Below are positions 24,316 through 33,579 of a DNA stretch of 64,000 nt, piece by piece. Below the pieces are notes generated by a model. That model had not been told where the DNA came from. It made no database searches and saw only the letters and a list, made by a program, of their open reading frames with translations. The stretch's first letter is position 1. Each line of letters starts with the position of its first letter. The translations under genes were made by a program, and so were the position numbers. Source of the stretch: an uncultured Rhodospirillaceae bacterium (GTDB lineage: Bacteria; Pseudomonadota; Alphaproteobacteria; Reyranellales; Reyranellaceae); the NCBI GenBank assembly GCA_945952105.1, contig CAMFGZ010000003.1:248001-312000 (forward strand), in the 5' to 3' direction.

Positions 24316-25107
24316 TCAAACTTTCCGCCGCGTCAGCCAGCCCGACAGGATCAATGCACAGGCCGCGATCGTGACGACGATGGTCGCGAGTACGTTGATC
24401 TGGGGATCGACGCCGAGGCGGACGCTGGAATAGACGCGCATCGGAAGCGTTTGCGACTGCGCGCCGGCGACGAACTGGGTCAGGATCAGGTCGTCCAGCG
24501 ACAAGGTGAAGGCGAGCAGCCAGCCCGAGCCGACGGCCGGTGCGATCAACGGCAGGGTGATGGTGCGGAAAGTGACCCAGGGGGTGGCGCCGAGGTCCAT
24601 CGCCGCTTCTTCCAGCGCCCGGTCGAAGTCGGTGAGCCGGGCCTGCACGACGATGGCCACGAAGGCGATCGAGAAGGTCGTATGGGCGATGGCGATGGTG
24701 AGGAAGCCGCGGTCCGGGCCGCCGAAGAGCTGCTCGGAGCCGACGAACAGCAGCAGCATGGAAATGCCCATCACGACCTCGGGCATCACCATGGGCGCGA
24801 TCACGAGGCTGCCGAACAGCGTGCGGCCCGGGAAGCGGGGTGCGCGCACCAGCGCGTAGCCGGCGGCCAGCCCGATCAAAGCCGCGCCGGTCGCGCTCAC
24901 CAGCGCGATCCGCAGCGACAGCCAGGCGGCCTCCAGCATAGCCTCGTTGGCGAACAGCGCCCGCCACCATTTCAGCGAGAATCCCGACCAGACCGTGACG
25001 AGGCGCGATTCGTTGAACGAATAGACGATCACCAGCGCGATCGGCAGATAGAGGAAGGCATAGCCGAAGGCCAGCATGCTCAAGGCGAAGCGGGCGCGGC
25101 CCCTCAT
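24316..25107 (-). CDS. potI: Polyamine ABC transporter permease, PotI/PotC-like
   Basis: A 263-residue inner-membrane permease with about six helices. The EAA motif region EEAAMDLGATPWVTFRTITLPLIAPA identifies a PotC/PotI-type MetI-superfamily permease that pairs with PotH. It is the last gene of a four-gene minus-strand operon and starts 10 nt after the PotH-like gene. Confidence 0.92.
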   Translation of the reverse strand: MRGRARFALSMLAFGYAFLYLPIALVIVYSFNESRLVTVWSGFSLKWWRALFANEAMLEAAWLSLRIALVSATGAALIGLAAGYALVRAPRFPGRTLFGSLVIAPMVMPEVVMGISMLLLFVGSEQLFGGPDRGFLTIAIAHTTFSIAFVAIVVQARLTDFDRALEEAAMDLGATPWVTFRTITLPLIAPAVGSGWLLAFTLSLDDLILTQFVAGAQSQTLPMRVYSSVRLGVDPQINVLATIVVTIAACALILSGWLTRRKV

Positions 25108-25117
25108 GCGACGGCGC

Positions 25118-25957
25118 TCACGCGCGCCGCTCCAGGCTGCGCGCCTGGTTGCGCTGGAAGATCGCGATCGGGCCGACCAGCAGCACCAGCAGGCAGACCG
25201 CGACGGCCGAAGCGAGCGGCCAATCGCCGTTGGTGAAGAACTCGTCCCACAGGACCTTGCCGATCATCAGCGTCCCGGTGCCGCCCAGCAGGTCGGGGAT
25301 CACGAACTCGCCGACCGCCGGGATGAACACGAGGAGACAGCCGGCGACGATGCCGGGCAATGATAGTGGGAGCGTGACGGTAAGGAAGGCGGCGAGCGGC
25401 CGGGCACCGAGGTCGGCCGCGGCTTCGAGCAGGCTGTCGTCGAGCTTTTCCAGCGTGGCGTAGAGCGGCAGGACCATGAACGGCAGGTAGGCGTAGACGA
25501 TGCCCAGATGCACCGCCCATTCGGTGCCGAGGATCGTACCTGGATTGCTGGCGAGGCCGGTCCAGCGCAGGAACTGCTCGATCAGCCCGTTGTCGGCCAG
25601 CAGGCCCATCCAGGCGTAGATGCGGATCAGGAACGAGGTCCAGAAGGGCAGCACGACCAGCATCAGTAGCAGGGGCCTGCGGTTCGGTGCGGTACGGGCG
25701 ATGGCATAGGCCATGGGATAGCCCAGCAGCAGCGCGACCAGCGTCGAGGTGGCCGCGATCCTGATCGAGGAGAGCCAGGCCGCGAGGTAGAGATCGTCGG
25801 AGAAGAGCAGCGCGAAGCTCTTGAAACTGAATCCAAGCTCGACCGGCGGCACCGAATCGGGCGCGTTGGTGCCGAGCGCGATCGCCAGCACCAGCAGGCA
25901 GGGCAGGAGGAAGAAGACCCCGAGCCACAGGAACGGCAGGCCGATGACGAAGCGCAT
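25118..25957 (-). CDS. potH: Polyamine ABC transporter permease, PotH/PotB-like
   Basis: A 279-residue permease with about six membrane segments. The EAA loop LLEAAADLGARPLAAFLTVTLPLSLPGI and FVIPDLLGGTGTLMIGKVLWDEFF are characteristic of PotH/PotB. It starts 3 nt after the ATPase gene stop, so it is cotranscribed with and probably coupled to the rest of the polyamine importer. Confidence 0.92.
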   Translation of the reverse strand: MRFVIGLPFLWLGVFFLLPCLLVLAIALGTNAPDSVPPVELGFSFKSFALLFSDDLYLAAWLSSIRIAATSTLVALLLGYPMAYAIARTAPNRRPLLLMLVVLPFWTSFLIRIYAWMGLLADNGLIEQFLRWTGLASNPGTILGTEWAVHLGIVYAYLPFMVLPLYATLEKLDDSLLEAAADLGARPLAAFLTVTLPLSLPGIVAGCLLVFIPAVGEFVIPDLLGGTGTLMIGKVLWDEFFTNGDWPLASAVAVCLLVLLVGPIAIFQRNQARSLERRA

Positions 25958-25960
25958 GCG

Positions 25961-26959
25961 CTAGGCCTCCAGCCTTTGGCCGGCACCCTCGGACCAGCCC
26001 AGCCAGACAGGCTGGCCGCGCGCAAAACCTTCGCCGGCGGCGCGGCTTGTGTTGGCCGTCGACACGATCATCGTGCCATGGGTGTTGGTCGCGACGTGAT
26101 AGAGCGAACGGTCGCCTTCATAGGCGACGTCGACGATCTTGCCACTCACCGCCAGCGGCAGGTCGGGCCGCCTGGCGGCGAGCGTGATCTTCTCCGGCCG
26201 CAGCGCAAGCCAACCGCCGCCGGGGAGGTCGAGAATGTTGGCGATGCCGATGAAGTCGGCGACGAAGCGGGAGGCCGGACGCTCGTAGACCTCGTGCGGC
26301 GTGCCGATCTGGGCGATGCGGCCGGCATTCATCACGGCGAGCCGCGTCGCCATCGACATCGCCTCTTCCTGGTCGTGCGTCACCATCACGAAGGTGAGGC
26401 CGAGTTGTTCCTGCAGGCGCACCATCTCGAAGCGCGTGGCCTCGCGCAGCTTGCGGTCGAGTGCGGCGAGCGGCTCGTCGAGCAGCAGGATCTTCGGCCG
26501 CTTCACGAGCGCGCGCGCGAGCGCCACCCTCTGTCGCTGGCCGCCGGAAAGCTGCGACGGCTTGCGCTTCGCATGGTCCTGCAGACGCACCAGCTCAAGG
26601 ATCTCCGCGACCCGATCCGCGATCTCGGGCGCCTTCACGCCGTCGCGGCGCAGTCCGTAGCCGACGTTCGCCGCCACATCCATGTGCGGGAACAGGGCAT
26701 AGGACTGGAACATCATGTTCACCGGCCGCCGGTAGGGCGGCACGTTCGTCATGTCCTGGCCGTCGATGAACAGGCGGCCCTCGTCGGGCGTCTCGAAGCC
26801 CGCCAGCATGCGCAGCAGGGTGGTCTTGCCGCAGCCCGAGCCGCCCAGCAGCGCGAACAGCTCGCCGCGCGCGATCTCCAGGTCGACGCGATCGACGGCG
26901 ACGATCGGTCCGAAGCGCTTGGTCAATCCCTCGATGCGGACGATCGGCCCGGTAGTCAA
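25961..26959 (-). CDS. potG: Polyamine ABC transporter ATPase, PotG/PotA-like
   Basis: A 332-residue ABC ATPase. Walker A is GGSGCGKTT (about residues 37-45), the signature is LSGGQRQRVALARAL and Walker B is ILLLDEPLAALD, followed by the switch His in VTHDQEEAM. A C-terminal TOBE-like regulatory domain (about residues 240-330) is present. It lies 1 nt after the binding-protein gene and 3 nt before the PotH-like gene. Confidence 0.94.
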   Translation of the reverse strand: MTTGPIVRIEGLTKRFGPIVAVDRVDLEIARGELFALLGGSGCGKTTLLRMLAGFETPDEGRLFIDGQDMTNVPPYRRPVNMMFQSYALFPHMDVAANVGYGLRRDGVKAPEIADRVAEILELVRLQDHAKRKPSQLSGGQRQRVALARALVKRPKILLLDEPLAALDRKLREATRFEMVRLQEQLGLTFVMVTHDQEEAMSMATRLAVMNAGRIAQIGTPHEVYERPASRFVADFIGIANILDLPGGGWLALRPEKITLAARRPDLPLAVSGKIVDVAYEGDRSLYHVATNTHGTMIVSTANTSRAAGEGFARGQPVWLGWSEGAGQRLEA

Positions 26960-26960
26960 T

Positions 26961-28055
26961 TCAGCGGCCCGTCTTCACCGAGGTCCACAGGCGCGTGCGG
27001 TCGCGCGTCTGCTCGGCGGTGCCGGCGGTGATCGTGTAGAACTTTGCGCGCACGTCGGCCGGCGGATAGATCAGCGGGTTCTCCGAGATGTCCTTCGGCA
27101 GGAGCGCGAAGGCCGCCTTGTTGCCGTTGGCGTAGCCGGTGAGTTCGGTCGAGGCCGCGGCGACCTTGGCTTCCAGCATGAAATCGAGGAAGCGGTAGGC
27201 ATTGGCCTGGTTGGGCGCGTCCTTGGGGATGGCGACGACGTCGATCCAGAGCATCGCGCCTTCCTTCGGGATCGCGTACTCGATCTCGACCTTGCTGGCA
27301 GCCTTGGCGCCCCGGTCGCGCGCCTGGAAGATGTCGCCGGAGAAGCCGAAGGCGAGACAGATGTTCCCGCCGGCCAGCGCGTTGATGTACTCCGACGAAT
27401 GGAACTTGCGGACATAGGGCCGCACGGCCTTGATGACATCGGCCGCCTTGGCGAGATCCTCCGGCTTCTTCGAATCGGGATCGAGGCCGAGATATTTGAG
27501 CGCGGCCGGCAGCATGTCGGTGGCGCTGTCGAGCAGCATCACGCCGCAATCCTGGAACTTCGAGACGACCGCCGGATCGAAGATCATGCGCAGCGAATCG
27601 ACCGGCGCGTCCGGCAGGCGCTTCCTGATCTCCGCCACGTTGTAGCCGATGCCGATCGTGCCCCACATCCAGGGAGCGGCATGGGCATTGCCGGGATCGT
27701 AGGCGGCCAGCGCCTTCATGATCTCGGGATCGAGGTTGTTCCAGTTCTTCAGCTTCGATTTGTCGAGGGCTGCGAAGATGTTGGCCTGGAGCTGCCGCAC
27801 GAAGAACGGCGAGGCGGTCGGCACGACGATGTCGTAGCCCGACTTGCCGGTGCGCAGCTTGGCGTCGAGAATCTCGTTGCTGTCGTAGGTCGTGTAGTTG
27901 ACCTTGATGCCGGTGTCCCTGGCGAAGTCCTTGAGCTGGTCCTCGGCGATGTAATCCGACCAGTTGTAGACGTTGACCTGGCCCTGGGCGAAGGCCGGCG
28001 CGGCGAGCGATGCGGCGGCGAGGCCGAGCAGCGAAAACAGGACGGAAGGACGCAT
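26961..28055 (-). CDS. potF: Polyamine-binding periplasmic protein, PotF/PotD-like
   Basis: A 364-residue spermidine/putrescine-binding protein. The signal peptide MRPSVLFSLLGLAAASLAAPAFA is followed by QGQVNVYNWSDYI, the hallmark start of mature PotF/PotD. The ATG at 28055 is supported by GGAG upstream; an in-frame ATG a few codons earlier only lengthens the signal. It heads the potFGHI operon. Polyamine specificity is family knowledge; some relatives bind other cationic or amide ligands. Confidence 0.9.
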   Translation of the reverse strand: MRPSVLFSLLGLAAASLAAPAFAQGQVNVYNWSDYIAEDQLKDFARDTGIKVNYTTYDSNEILDAKLRTGKSGYDIVVPTASPFFVRQLQANIFAALDKSKLKNWNNLDPEIMKALAAYDPGNAHAAPWMWGTIGIGYNVAEIRKRLPDAPVDSLRMIFDPAVVSKFQDCGVMLLDSATDMLPAALKYLGLDPDSKKPEDLAKAADVIKAVRPYVRKFHSSEYINALAGGNICLAFGFSGDIFQARDRGAKAASKVEIEYAIPKEGAMLWIDVVAIPKDAPNQANAYRFLDFMLEAKVAAASTELTGYANGNKAAFALLPKDISENPLIYPPADVRAKFYTITAGTAEQTRDRTRLWTSVKTGR

Positions 28056-28147
28056 CGGAGGCTCCGGAATGACCGCGCGCATCATTCCGGCCGCCCCTGT
28101 GAAAGGCAAGCGGCGAGCTGCCACGCAGCCCGCCGCTCTACGGCCTT

Positions 28148-29521
28148 TTATACCGGTGACGTCCGATGGAGGTTCCGAGTGAACCACATGGCGAGGGAAA
28201 GCACGGAGAAGAGCATCAGCGAGCCCGCCAAGAGGGCGACATCCTCGAGCTGCAGTAGGCTGTAGAGTCCGGCATACAGGCACGCTAGGACCATGCCGAA
28301 GGCCAGCGCGGCGGCCCGTCTGCGATGAAGCGCCCAACTGTAGATCGCCGCTTGCATCACGACGGCTGCTGCGCTGACCACATAGGCGGGTCCGAAGCCG
28401 ATCTGTTCGCTGAGCGACAGAAGCAATAAATAGAAGATGCACAGCGCGAGGCCGATAAGTCCGTACTGCATAAGGTGCGGCCGGCTACCGGTGGCCATCT
28501 CGACGATAAGGCTGGCGGCAAGGGTCAGTCCGATAAACATGATGCCGTACTTTATCGCCCTGTCGGTCTCGCGATAGGCGTCGACTGGCGAGAGCAGCGT
28601 GACCCCGAAGGACGAGTTGATGACGGTCATCGATGAGGGATCGTTGTCGGGGGTGGCGCTGTCCCAAAGCTGACTGTAGGGGCGGCCGAGATGAGACGTG
28701 ATCCATGTCGCGCGAAACCCGTCTCGATCGATCGATTGTGTTGTTGGCAGGTTTCGGCCCGTAAAGCTCGGCGAGGGCCATGGGGACATGATCGTCGCTT
28801 CCGTCCGAAGGCCTAATGGCGTGATGGCGAAGTTCTTGCTGCCGGCGAGCGATATCTGGAAGCGGACGGTAATCGTCTCTGCTGCAGCAACGCTTGCTGA
28901 GCCGATGGCTGCCCGGAGCGACGCCAGAAGCCTGCCTGAACCGGCCATCCATTCCGATGTCTGCCCGTCGACGTCAACCTTTCCGGCATCGATCGATCTT
29001 ACGTCGGTGACGCCGATCTCGAGGCTTGCATGCTGCCAATCGAGTAGTCGTCCGTCTGAAAAAGCGGCCTCTATAGCCTTGGTCCGGAATTCTGCGACCA
29101 CGTCTAGAGTCGTCGCATAGACGGTCACGGCAAACAGGCCGCGGCGACGCTGTTCCGGCAAGATGCGGCCATTGATTGTCAGCTTTTCAGGGAGAAGCGT
29201 CAGTGTCCGGCTATATTTATCGGTTTCTTTGCCTCTGTAAGGCAGGGCGAGCATCGGACCGGTGAAAGTCTGCGACCCGCCCCAGGATTCCGTGATGTTC
29301 TGCGTGGCTTCCTTCTGGAAGGTTTGCCGGTCGTTGACCACACCGCCGATCAGGCCGAGGGGCACGGTGAGAGCAAGAGTGAGAGCGGCCATGATAACGG
29401 CCCGCGCCGGCAGGCTGCCGGCCAGCAGATAGCGATAGACCGTCAGCAGGAAGCCCGGTTCGCGCGGAGACGGCGGAGCCGGCGGCACTGGCGGCTCAGG
29501 AGGAACGGCGGGATCTATCAT
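28148..29521 (-). CDS. creD: CreD-family inner-membrane protein
   Basis: A 457-residue membrane protein. A proline-rich N-terminus (PAVPPEPPVPPAPPSP) precedes a first helix; a large periplasmic region with PEKLTINGRILPEQRRRGLFAVTVY follows; then about five C-terminal helices (YGIMFIGLTLAASLIVEMATG onward). This is the CreD pattern. CreD belongs to the CreBC regulon and is linked to envelope stress and beta-lactam or colicin sensitivity in enterics. The ATG at 29521 starts the Pro-rich stretch. It is divergent from a response-regulator/kinase pair 133 nt away, which suggests this TCS is CreBC-like. Confidence 0.88.
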   Translation of the reverse strand: MIDPAVPPEPPVPPAPPSPREPGFLLTVYRYLLAGSLPARAVIMAALTLALTVPLGLIGGVVNDRQTFQKEATQNITESWGGSQTFTGPMLALPYRGKETDKYSRTLTLLPEKLTINGRILPEQRRRGLFAVTVYATTLDVVAEFRTKAIEAAFSDGRLLDWQHASLEIGVTDVRSIDAGKVDVDGQTSEWMAGSGRLLASLRAAIGSASVAAAETITVRFQISLAGSKNFAITPLGLRTEATIMSPWPSPSFTGRNLPTTQSIDRDGFRATWITSHLGRPYSQLWDSATPDNDPSSMTVINSSFGVTLLSPVDAYRETDRAIKYGIMFIGLTLAASLIVEMATGSRPHLMQYGLIGLALCIFYLLLLSLSEQIGFGPAYVVSAAAVVMQAAIYSWALHRRRAAALAFGMVLACLYAGLYSLLQLEDVALLAGSLMLFSVLSLAMWFTRNLHRTSPV

Positions 29522-29654
29522 CGAATGCCTCCGGTGTAGGACACGAGCCAAGCTGGCGACCCGAGGTGCAGGCGGGGCACAGGGTTTGTGGAGATTTCGT
29601 GCAAAAGCGCGCGCTGCGGTCGACACGCCCCCTGCCTGCGCTACAGTCGCTTCC

Positions 29655-30332
29655 ATGCAGAAGATCCTGGTCGTCGACGACGATGCGCATATTCGCGAAG
29701 TCGTGTGCTTCGCTTTGCGCCGCGCCGGCTACGATCCGATCCAGGCGGCCGACGGCGCCGCGGCCCTCGACGTGGCCGCGCGGGAGAAGCCGTCGCTGAT
29801 CGTCCTCGACATCGTCATGCCCGAACTCGACGGCACGGCGGTGTGCACGCAGCTGCGCGCCTCGTCGGACGTGCCGATCATCTTCCTCAGTTCCCGCGAC
29901 GAGGAGATGGATCGCATCCTGGGCCTCGAACTGGGGGGCGACGACTATGTCGTGAAGCCGTTCAGCCCGCGCGAGCTGGTGGCGCGCGTGAAGGCGATGC
30001 TGCGCCGTCACGGCCAGCCCGCGGTGGCTGACACGCAGCGGCTGGTGCATGGCCGGCTGGTGATCGATCTCGAAGCCCATGTCGCGCTCTGGGACGGCGG
30101 TGAAGTCGCCCTGACGGCGACGGAGTTCGCCTTGCTGAAGGTCTTCGTCGCCCAGCCGCGCCGGGCCTTCACGCGCGACAATCTGATGGCGGCGGCCTAT
30201 CCGGGCAGCCGCTTCGTGAGCGATCGCACGATCGACAGCCATGTCCGGCACATCCGCTCCAAGTTCGGCGCGGTCGGCGGCGATCCGATCGAGACGGTGC
30301 ACGGCGTGGGCTACAAGCTGGCGGCTGCCTGA
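29655..30332 (+). CDS. OmpR-family response regulator (CreB-like by context)
   Basis: A 225-residue regulator. The receiver has the acidic pair VVDDD, phosphoacceptor D52 in IVLDIVMPELDG and K101 in YVVKPFSP. The C-terminal winged helix ends with TIDSHVRHIRSKF and ETVHGVGYKL, an OmpR/PhoB-type DNA-binding domain. It is 1 nt before the kinase gene and divergent from creD; CreB-like function is inferred from that neighbourhood, not from the sequence alone. Confidence 0.92.
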   Translation: MQKILVVDDDAHIREVVCFALRRAGYDPIQAADGAAALDVAAREKPSLIVLDIVMPELDGTAVCTQLRASSDVPIIFLSSRDEEMDRILGLELGGDDYVVKPFSPRELVARVKAMLRRHGQPAVADTQRLVHGRLVIDLEAHVALWDGGEVALTATEFALLKVFVAQPRRAFTRDNLMAAAYPGSRFVSDRTIDSHVRHIRSKFGAVGGDPIETVHGVGYKLAAA

Positions 30333-30333
30333 G

Positions 30334-31941
30334 ATGAAGCTGGCGATCCGACGCCTGCCGCGCATCCGCACGCTGCTGCTCGGTACCTGTCTCACGGTCC
30401 TGCTGTTGCCGGTCGCGGGCATCGGCATGCTGAGGCTCTATGAGAGCGCCCTGCTGCGCCAGACCGAGGCCGAGTTGCTCGCGCAGGCTGCGGTCCTGTC
30501 AGCGGTGTATCGGTCGAGCTGGCTGGAGCATGCGCCGCCGGGCGCGCTGGAGGCCATGCCCAAGGTGACACTTCCGTGGGGGACGTCTTCCTCTGCGCGG
30601 TCCATCGACCAGGGGCTCGTGCTGCAGCCCCAGCTCGACTTTGCCGACACGAAGATATTGCCGCGCGCGCCGGATGCGACGGTGACCGACCGGCGGCCGG
30701 AGCCCGTGGCCACGCGGGTTGCCGGGGTGCTGTCGTCGGTCGTCGGGCAGGTTCGCCGGATGACCCTGGCCGGCGTGCGCGTCGTGGACTCGACGGGCAT
30801 CGTGGTCGCCTCGACCGGTGGCGAACTCGATCTCAGCCTGGCCGGCCAGACGGAAGTCGCGCACGCGTTGAAGGGCGCGCCCATCGCGGTACTGCGCGAG
30901 CGCGTGACGCAATCGCCGGATCCGGGATGGGACTCGATCAGCCGCAACACCGATGTGCGCGTCTTCGTGGCCGTACCGGTCGTGGCTGAGGGGCATGTGC
31001 TGGGCGCCGTGCTGGTGTCGCGCACGCCGCGCAACATCGTGCAGACCCTCTACGGCAAGCGCTATGCCCTGCTGGGCCTTGCCGCCGTGCTCATCGCTTC
31101 CGTCCTCGCGCTGGCATGGTTTGCCGGCCGCACCATCGCACGGCCGACGCGCCAGCTCGAGGCGATGGCCCGCCGCGTAGCGAGCGGCGAAGTGAGATCC
31201 GTCGAGCCGCTCGCCCATCCCATGACGCACGAACTCCAGTCGCTGTCGGAATCGATCGTCACGATGGCGCATGCGCTGGAGGCCCGCGCCGACTATGTGC
31301 GCGATCTTGCCTTGGGCATCAGCCACGAGTTCAAGACGCCGCTCACCGCGATCCGCGGCAGCGCCGAGCTGCTGCGCGATCACCTGCATGAGATGTCGGA
31401 CGAGGAGCGCAGCCGGTTCCTGTCGAACATCCTCGCCGACACCGAGCGGCTCGACCGGCTGGTGCGGCGCATCCTCGACCTCGCGCGCGCGGACTCGCTG
31501 ACGCCGCGCGGTGATGAGGCGTGCGATGTCGCGGCGGTCCTCAAGGACATGGCGGGCGGGCTGGAGCAGGAGGGGTATCGGATCGCCATCGAAGCGCCCA
31601 TCACCTTGCGCGCGGCGATCGACCAGCCGTCCTTTGAGATCGCGCTCTCCAACCTGCTGGAGAACGCGCGGCAGCATGCCGGCCCTTCGGCCTCCGTTCA
31701 CGTCATCGCGCGTGTCGTTCAGGACGAGGTCGTCGTGGAGGTGAGCGACGACGGCGTCGGCATCTCCGCCGGCAATGCCGCCCACATCTTCGATCGCTTC
31801 TTCACGACGGCCCGCAACACCGGCGGCACCGGCCTCGGCCTCGTCATCGCCCGGCGACGGGTCGAGGCATTCGGCGGGCGCCTCGATCATGTGCCGTCGC
31901 CTCGCGGCGCATGCTTCCGGATTCGATTGTGCATAGCCTAG
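30334..31941 (+). CDS. Membrane sensor histidine kinase (CreC-like by context)
   Basis: A 535-residue kinase. It has a first helix near residues 10-35, an extracytoplasmic sensor (about 36-245), and a second helix (about 250-270, YALLGLAAVLIASVLALAWFAG). HAMP follows, then the phosphoacceptor H331 in GISHEFKTPLTAIRGS and the ATPase motifs LSNLLENARQHA (N box), VEVSDDGVGIS (G1) and GGTGLGLVIARR (G2). The start ATG 30334 follows the regulator stop by 1 nt. The sensed signal is unknown. Confidence 0.9.
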   Translation: MKLAIRRLPRIRTLLLGTCLTVLLLPVAGIGMLRLYESALLRQTEAELLAQAAVLSAVYRSSWLEHAPPGALEAMPKVTLPWGTSSSARSIDQGLVLQPQLDFADTKILPRAPDATVTDRRPEPVATRVAGVLSSVVGQVRRMTLAGVRVVDSTGIVVASTGGELDLSLAGQTEVAHALKGAPIAVLRERVTQSPDPGWDSISRNTDVRVFVAVPVVAEGHVLGAVLVSRTPRNIVQTLYGKRYALLGLAAVLIASVLALAWFAGRTIARPTRQLEAMARRVASGEVRSVEPLAHPMTHELQSLSESIVTMAHALEARADYVRDLALGISHEFKTPLTAIRGSAELLRDHLHEMSDEERSRFLSNILADTERLDRLVRRILDLARADSLTPRGDEACDVAAVLKDMAGGLEQEGYRIAIEAPITLRAAIDQPSFEIALSNLLENARQHAGPSASVHVIARVVQDEVVVEVSDDGVGISAGNAAHIFDRFFTTARNTGGTGLGLVIARRRVEAFGGRLDHVPSPRGACFRIRLCIA

Positions 31942-31970
31942 AGCCGTTTGGCTTCGCTGGAGGCGCCCCC

Positions 31971-32084
31971 AACCTCATCCTGAAAAGCGGCCGCAGGCCG
32001 CGTCTCGAAGGATGGGCTGCAGGCGCGGTGCTCGTTCCCATGCTTCGAGACGCGCTCCTTTGGAGCGCTCCTCAGCATGAGGTT
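31971..32084. repeat. Compound inverted-repeat intergenic element (REP-like)
   Basis: The outer arms AACCTCATCCTGA and TCAGCATGAGGTT pair with one mismatch. The inner arms (31999-32016 and 32037-32054, around CTCGAAG and CTTCGAG) pair with one mismatch in 18. Two small hairpins sit between outer and inner arms (GCGGCC-GCA-GGCCGC and GCGCTCC-TTT-GGAGCGC). The whole can form a long cruciform or RNA hairpin. It lies between the kinase and livF stops, as expected for dispersed repeats known from Rhizobiales-type genomes. Confidence 0.7.
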
Positions 32085-32125
32085 GGTGATTGTTCGGCCT
32101 TGGCAGGCCCAGCGTGCTCTAACGT

Positions 32126-32827
32126 CTAGACGCCAAGATACCTGTGCTGCAGGTCCTTGTCCCTGGCCAGCGCCTGGGAAGAACCGGCCCAGACGACGCG
32201 GCCCTTCTCGACGATGTGGTGGCGGTCGGCGAGGGGGATCAGGGCCGACACGTTCTTGTCGATGACGAGGATGGCTTGGCCCTCTGTCTTCAATCGGCCG
32301 AGGCAGGACCAGATTTCCTGGCGGATCAGCGGCGCCAGCCCCTCGGTCGCCTCGTCGAGGATCAGCAGCTTCGGGTTGGTCATCAGTGCGCGGCCGATCG
32401 CCAGCATCTGCTGTTCGCCGCCCGAAAGTTGATTGCCCATGTTGCGCTGGCGCTCGGCGAGGCGCGGGAAGAACTCGAAGACGCGCGCGATGGTCCAGGG
32501 GCTCGGCCGGGACGTGCGGTTGGCGCTGGCTGCCAGAAGGTTCTCGCGCACCGAGAGGTTAGGGAAGATCTGCCGTCCCTCCGGGACGAGGCCGAGACCG
32601 AGCCGGGCGATGCGGAAGGCGGGCATGCCGTCGACCCGGCTGCCCTCGAACTCGACCGCGCCGCGGCGCGCCGGCAGCAGGCCCATGATCGTGTGCACGG
32701 TCGTGGTCTTGCCCATGCCGTTACGGCCCATCAGGGTCACGACCTGGCCGGCCTCGATGGCCAGTTCCATCCCGAACAGCGCCTGGCTGGAGCCGTAGAA
32801 GGCGTCGAGATCGCGGACGCGCAGCAT
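32126..32827 (-). CDS. livF: ABC transporter ATPase, LivF-like
   Basis: A 233-residue ATPase. Walker A is GRNGMGKTT, signature LSGGEQQMLAIGRALM, Walker B LLILDEATEGLAP; this last is a LivF hallmark. It supplies energy for HAAT-family import. Its ATG shares one base with the LivG stop (TGATG), so translation is coupled. It is the last gene of the livKHMGF unit. Confidence 0.93.
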   Translation of the reverse strand: MLRVRDLDAFYGSSQALFGMELAIEAGQVVTLMGRNGMGKTTTVHTIMGLLPARRGAVEFEGSRVDGMPAFRIARLGLGLVPEGRQIFPNLSVRENLLAASANRTSRPSPWTIARVFEFFPRLAERQRNMGNQLSGGEQQMLAIGRALMTNPKLLILDEATEGLAPLIRQEIWSCLGRLKTEGQAILVIDKNVSALIPLADRHHIVEKGRVVWAGSSQALARDKDLQHRYLGV

Positions 32828-33579
32828 CAGGCCATCTCCTCGCCGAGATAGGCCTGGCGAACGTCCTGGTTGGTGCGGATCTCGTCGGGCGTGCCGGTGG
32901 CGATGGCGCGGCCGTAAACCAGCACGGTGATGCGGTCGGCCAGCTGGAAGACGGCATCCATGTCGTGCTCGATCAGCAGCATGGCGTGCTTCTGCTTCAG
33001 CGCCCGCAGGAAGCCGATCAGCCGCTGACTCTCCTCGACGCCCATGCCGGCCATCGGCTCGTCGAGCAACAGCACGGTGGGATCGCCGGCCAGTGCCATG
33101 GCGATTTCGAGCTGGCGCTGCTCGCCGTGGCTGAGCGCCGAGGCGAGGGTACCGCCCCGGCCGCCCAGCCCCACCTCGTCGAGCAGGCGGCGGGCAGGTG
33201 CGCGCAGCCTCTCGTCGCGGCGCGCATCGGCCAGAAAACGGAAGGAATGGCCGGCATGGCCCTGCACGGCCAGCGCCACGTTCTCCAGCGCCGTGAACTC
33301 GCGCAGCACCGAGGTGATCTGGAAGGAGCGGCCGAGGCCCAGCCGCACGCGCGCATGCGTGGGCACGCGCGTGACGTCCTGCCCGGCGAAGTGGATGGCA
33401 CCCGAGTCGGGCGCGACCACGCCGGTGAGCTGATGCACCAGGGTGGTCTTGCCCGCGCCGTTGGGCCCGATCAGCGCGTGGATTTCGCCCGGCCGCACGT
33501 CGATGGAGACATTGTCGGTGGCCAGAAGGCCGCCATAGCGCTTCACGAGTCGCTCGGTACGCAGCAGGGGATCAGTCAT
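32827..33579 (-). CDS. livG: ABC transporter ATPase, LivG-like
   Basis: A 250-residue ATPase with Walker [10 protein letters not shown], signature [16 protein letters not shown] and Walker [13 protein letters not shown], all LivG-type. The C-terminal [23 protein letters not shown] is the family tail. It overlaps LivM by 8 nt upstream and LivF by 1 nt downstream. Confidence 0.93.
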   Translation of the reverse strand: MTDPLLRTERLVKRYGGLLATDNVSIDVRPGEIHALIGPNGAGKTTLVHQLTGVVAPDSGAIHFAGQDVTRVPTHARVRLGLGRSFQITSVLREFTALENVALAVQGHAGHSFRFLADARRDERLRAPARRLLDEVGLGGRGGTLASALSHGEQRQLEIAMALAGDPTVLLLDEPMAGMGVEESQRLIGFLRALKQKHAMLLIEHDMDAVFQLADRITVLVYGRAIATGTPDEIRTNQDVRQAYLGEEMA

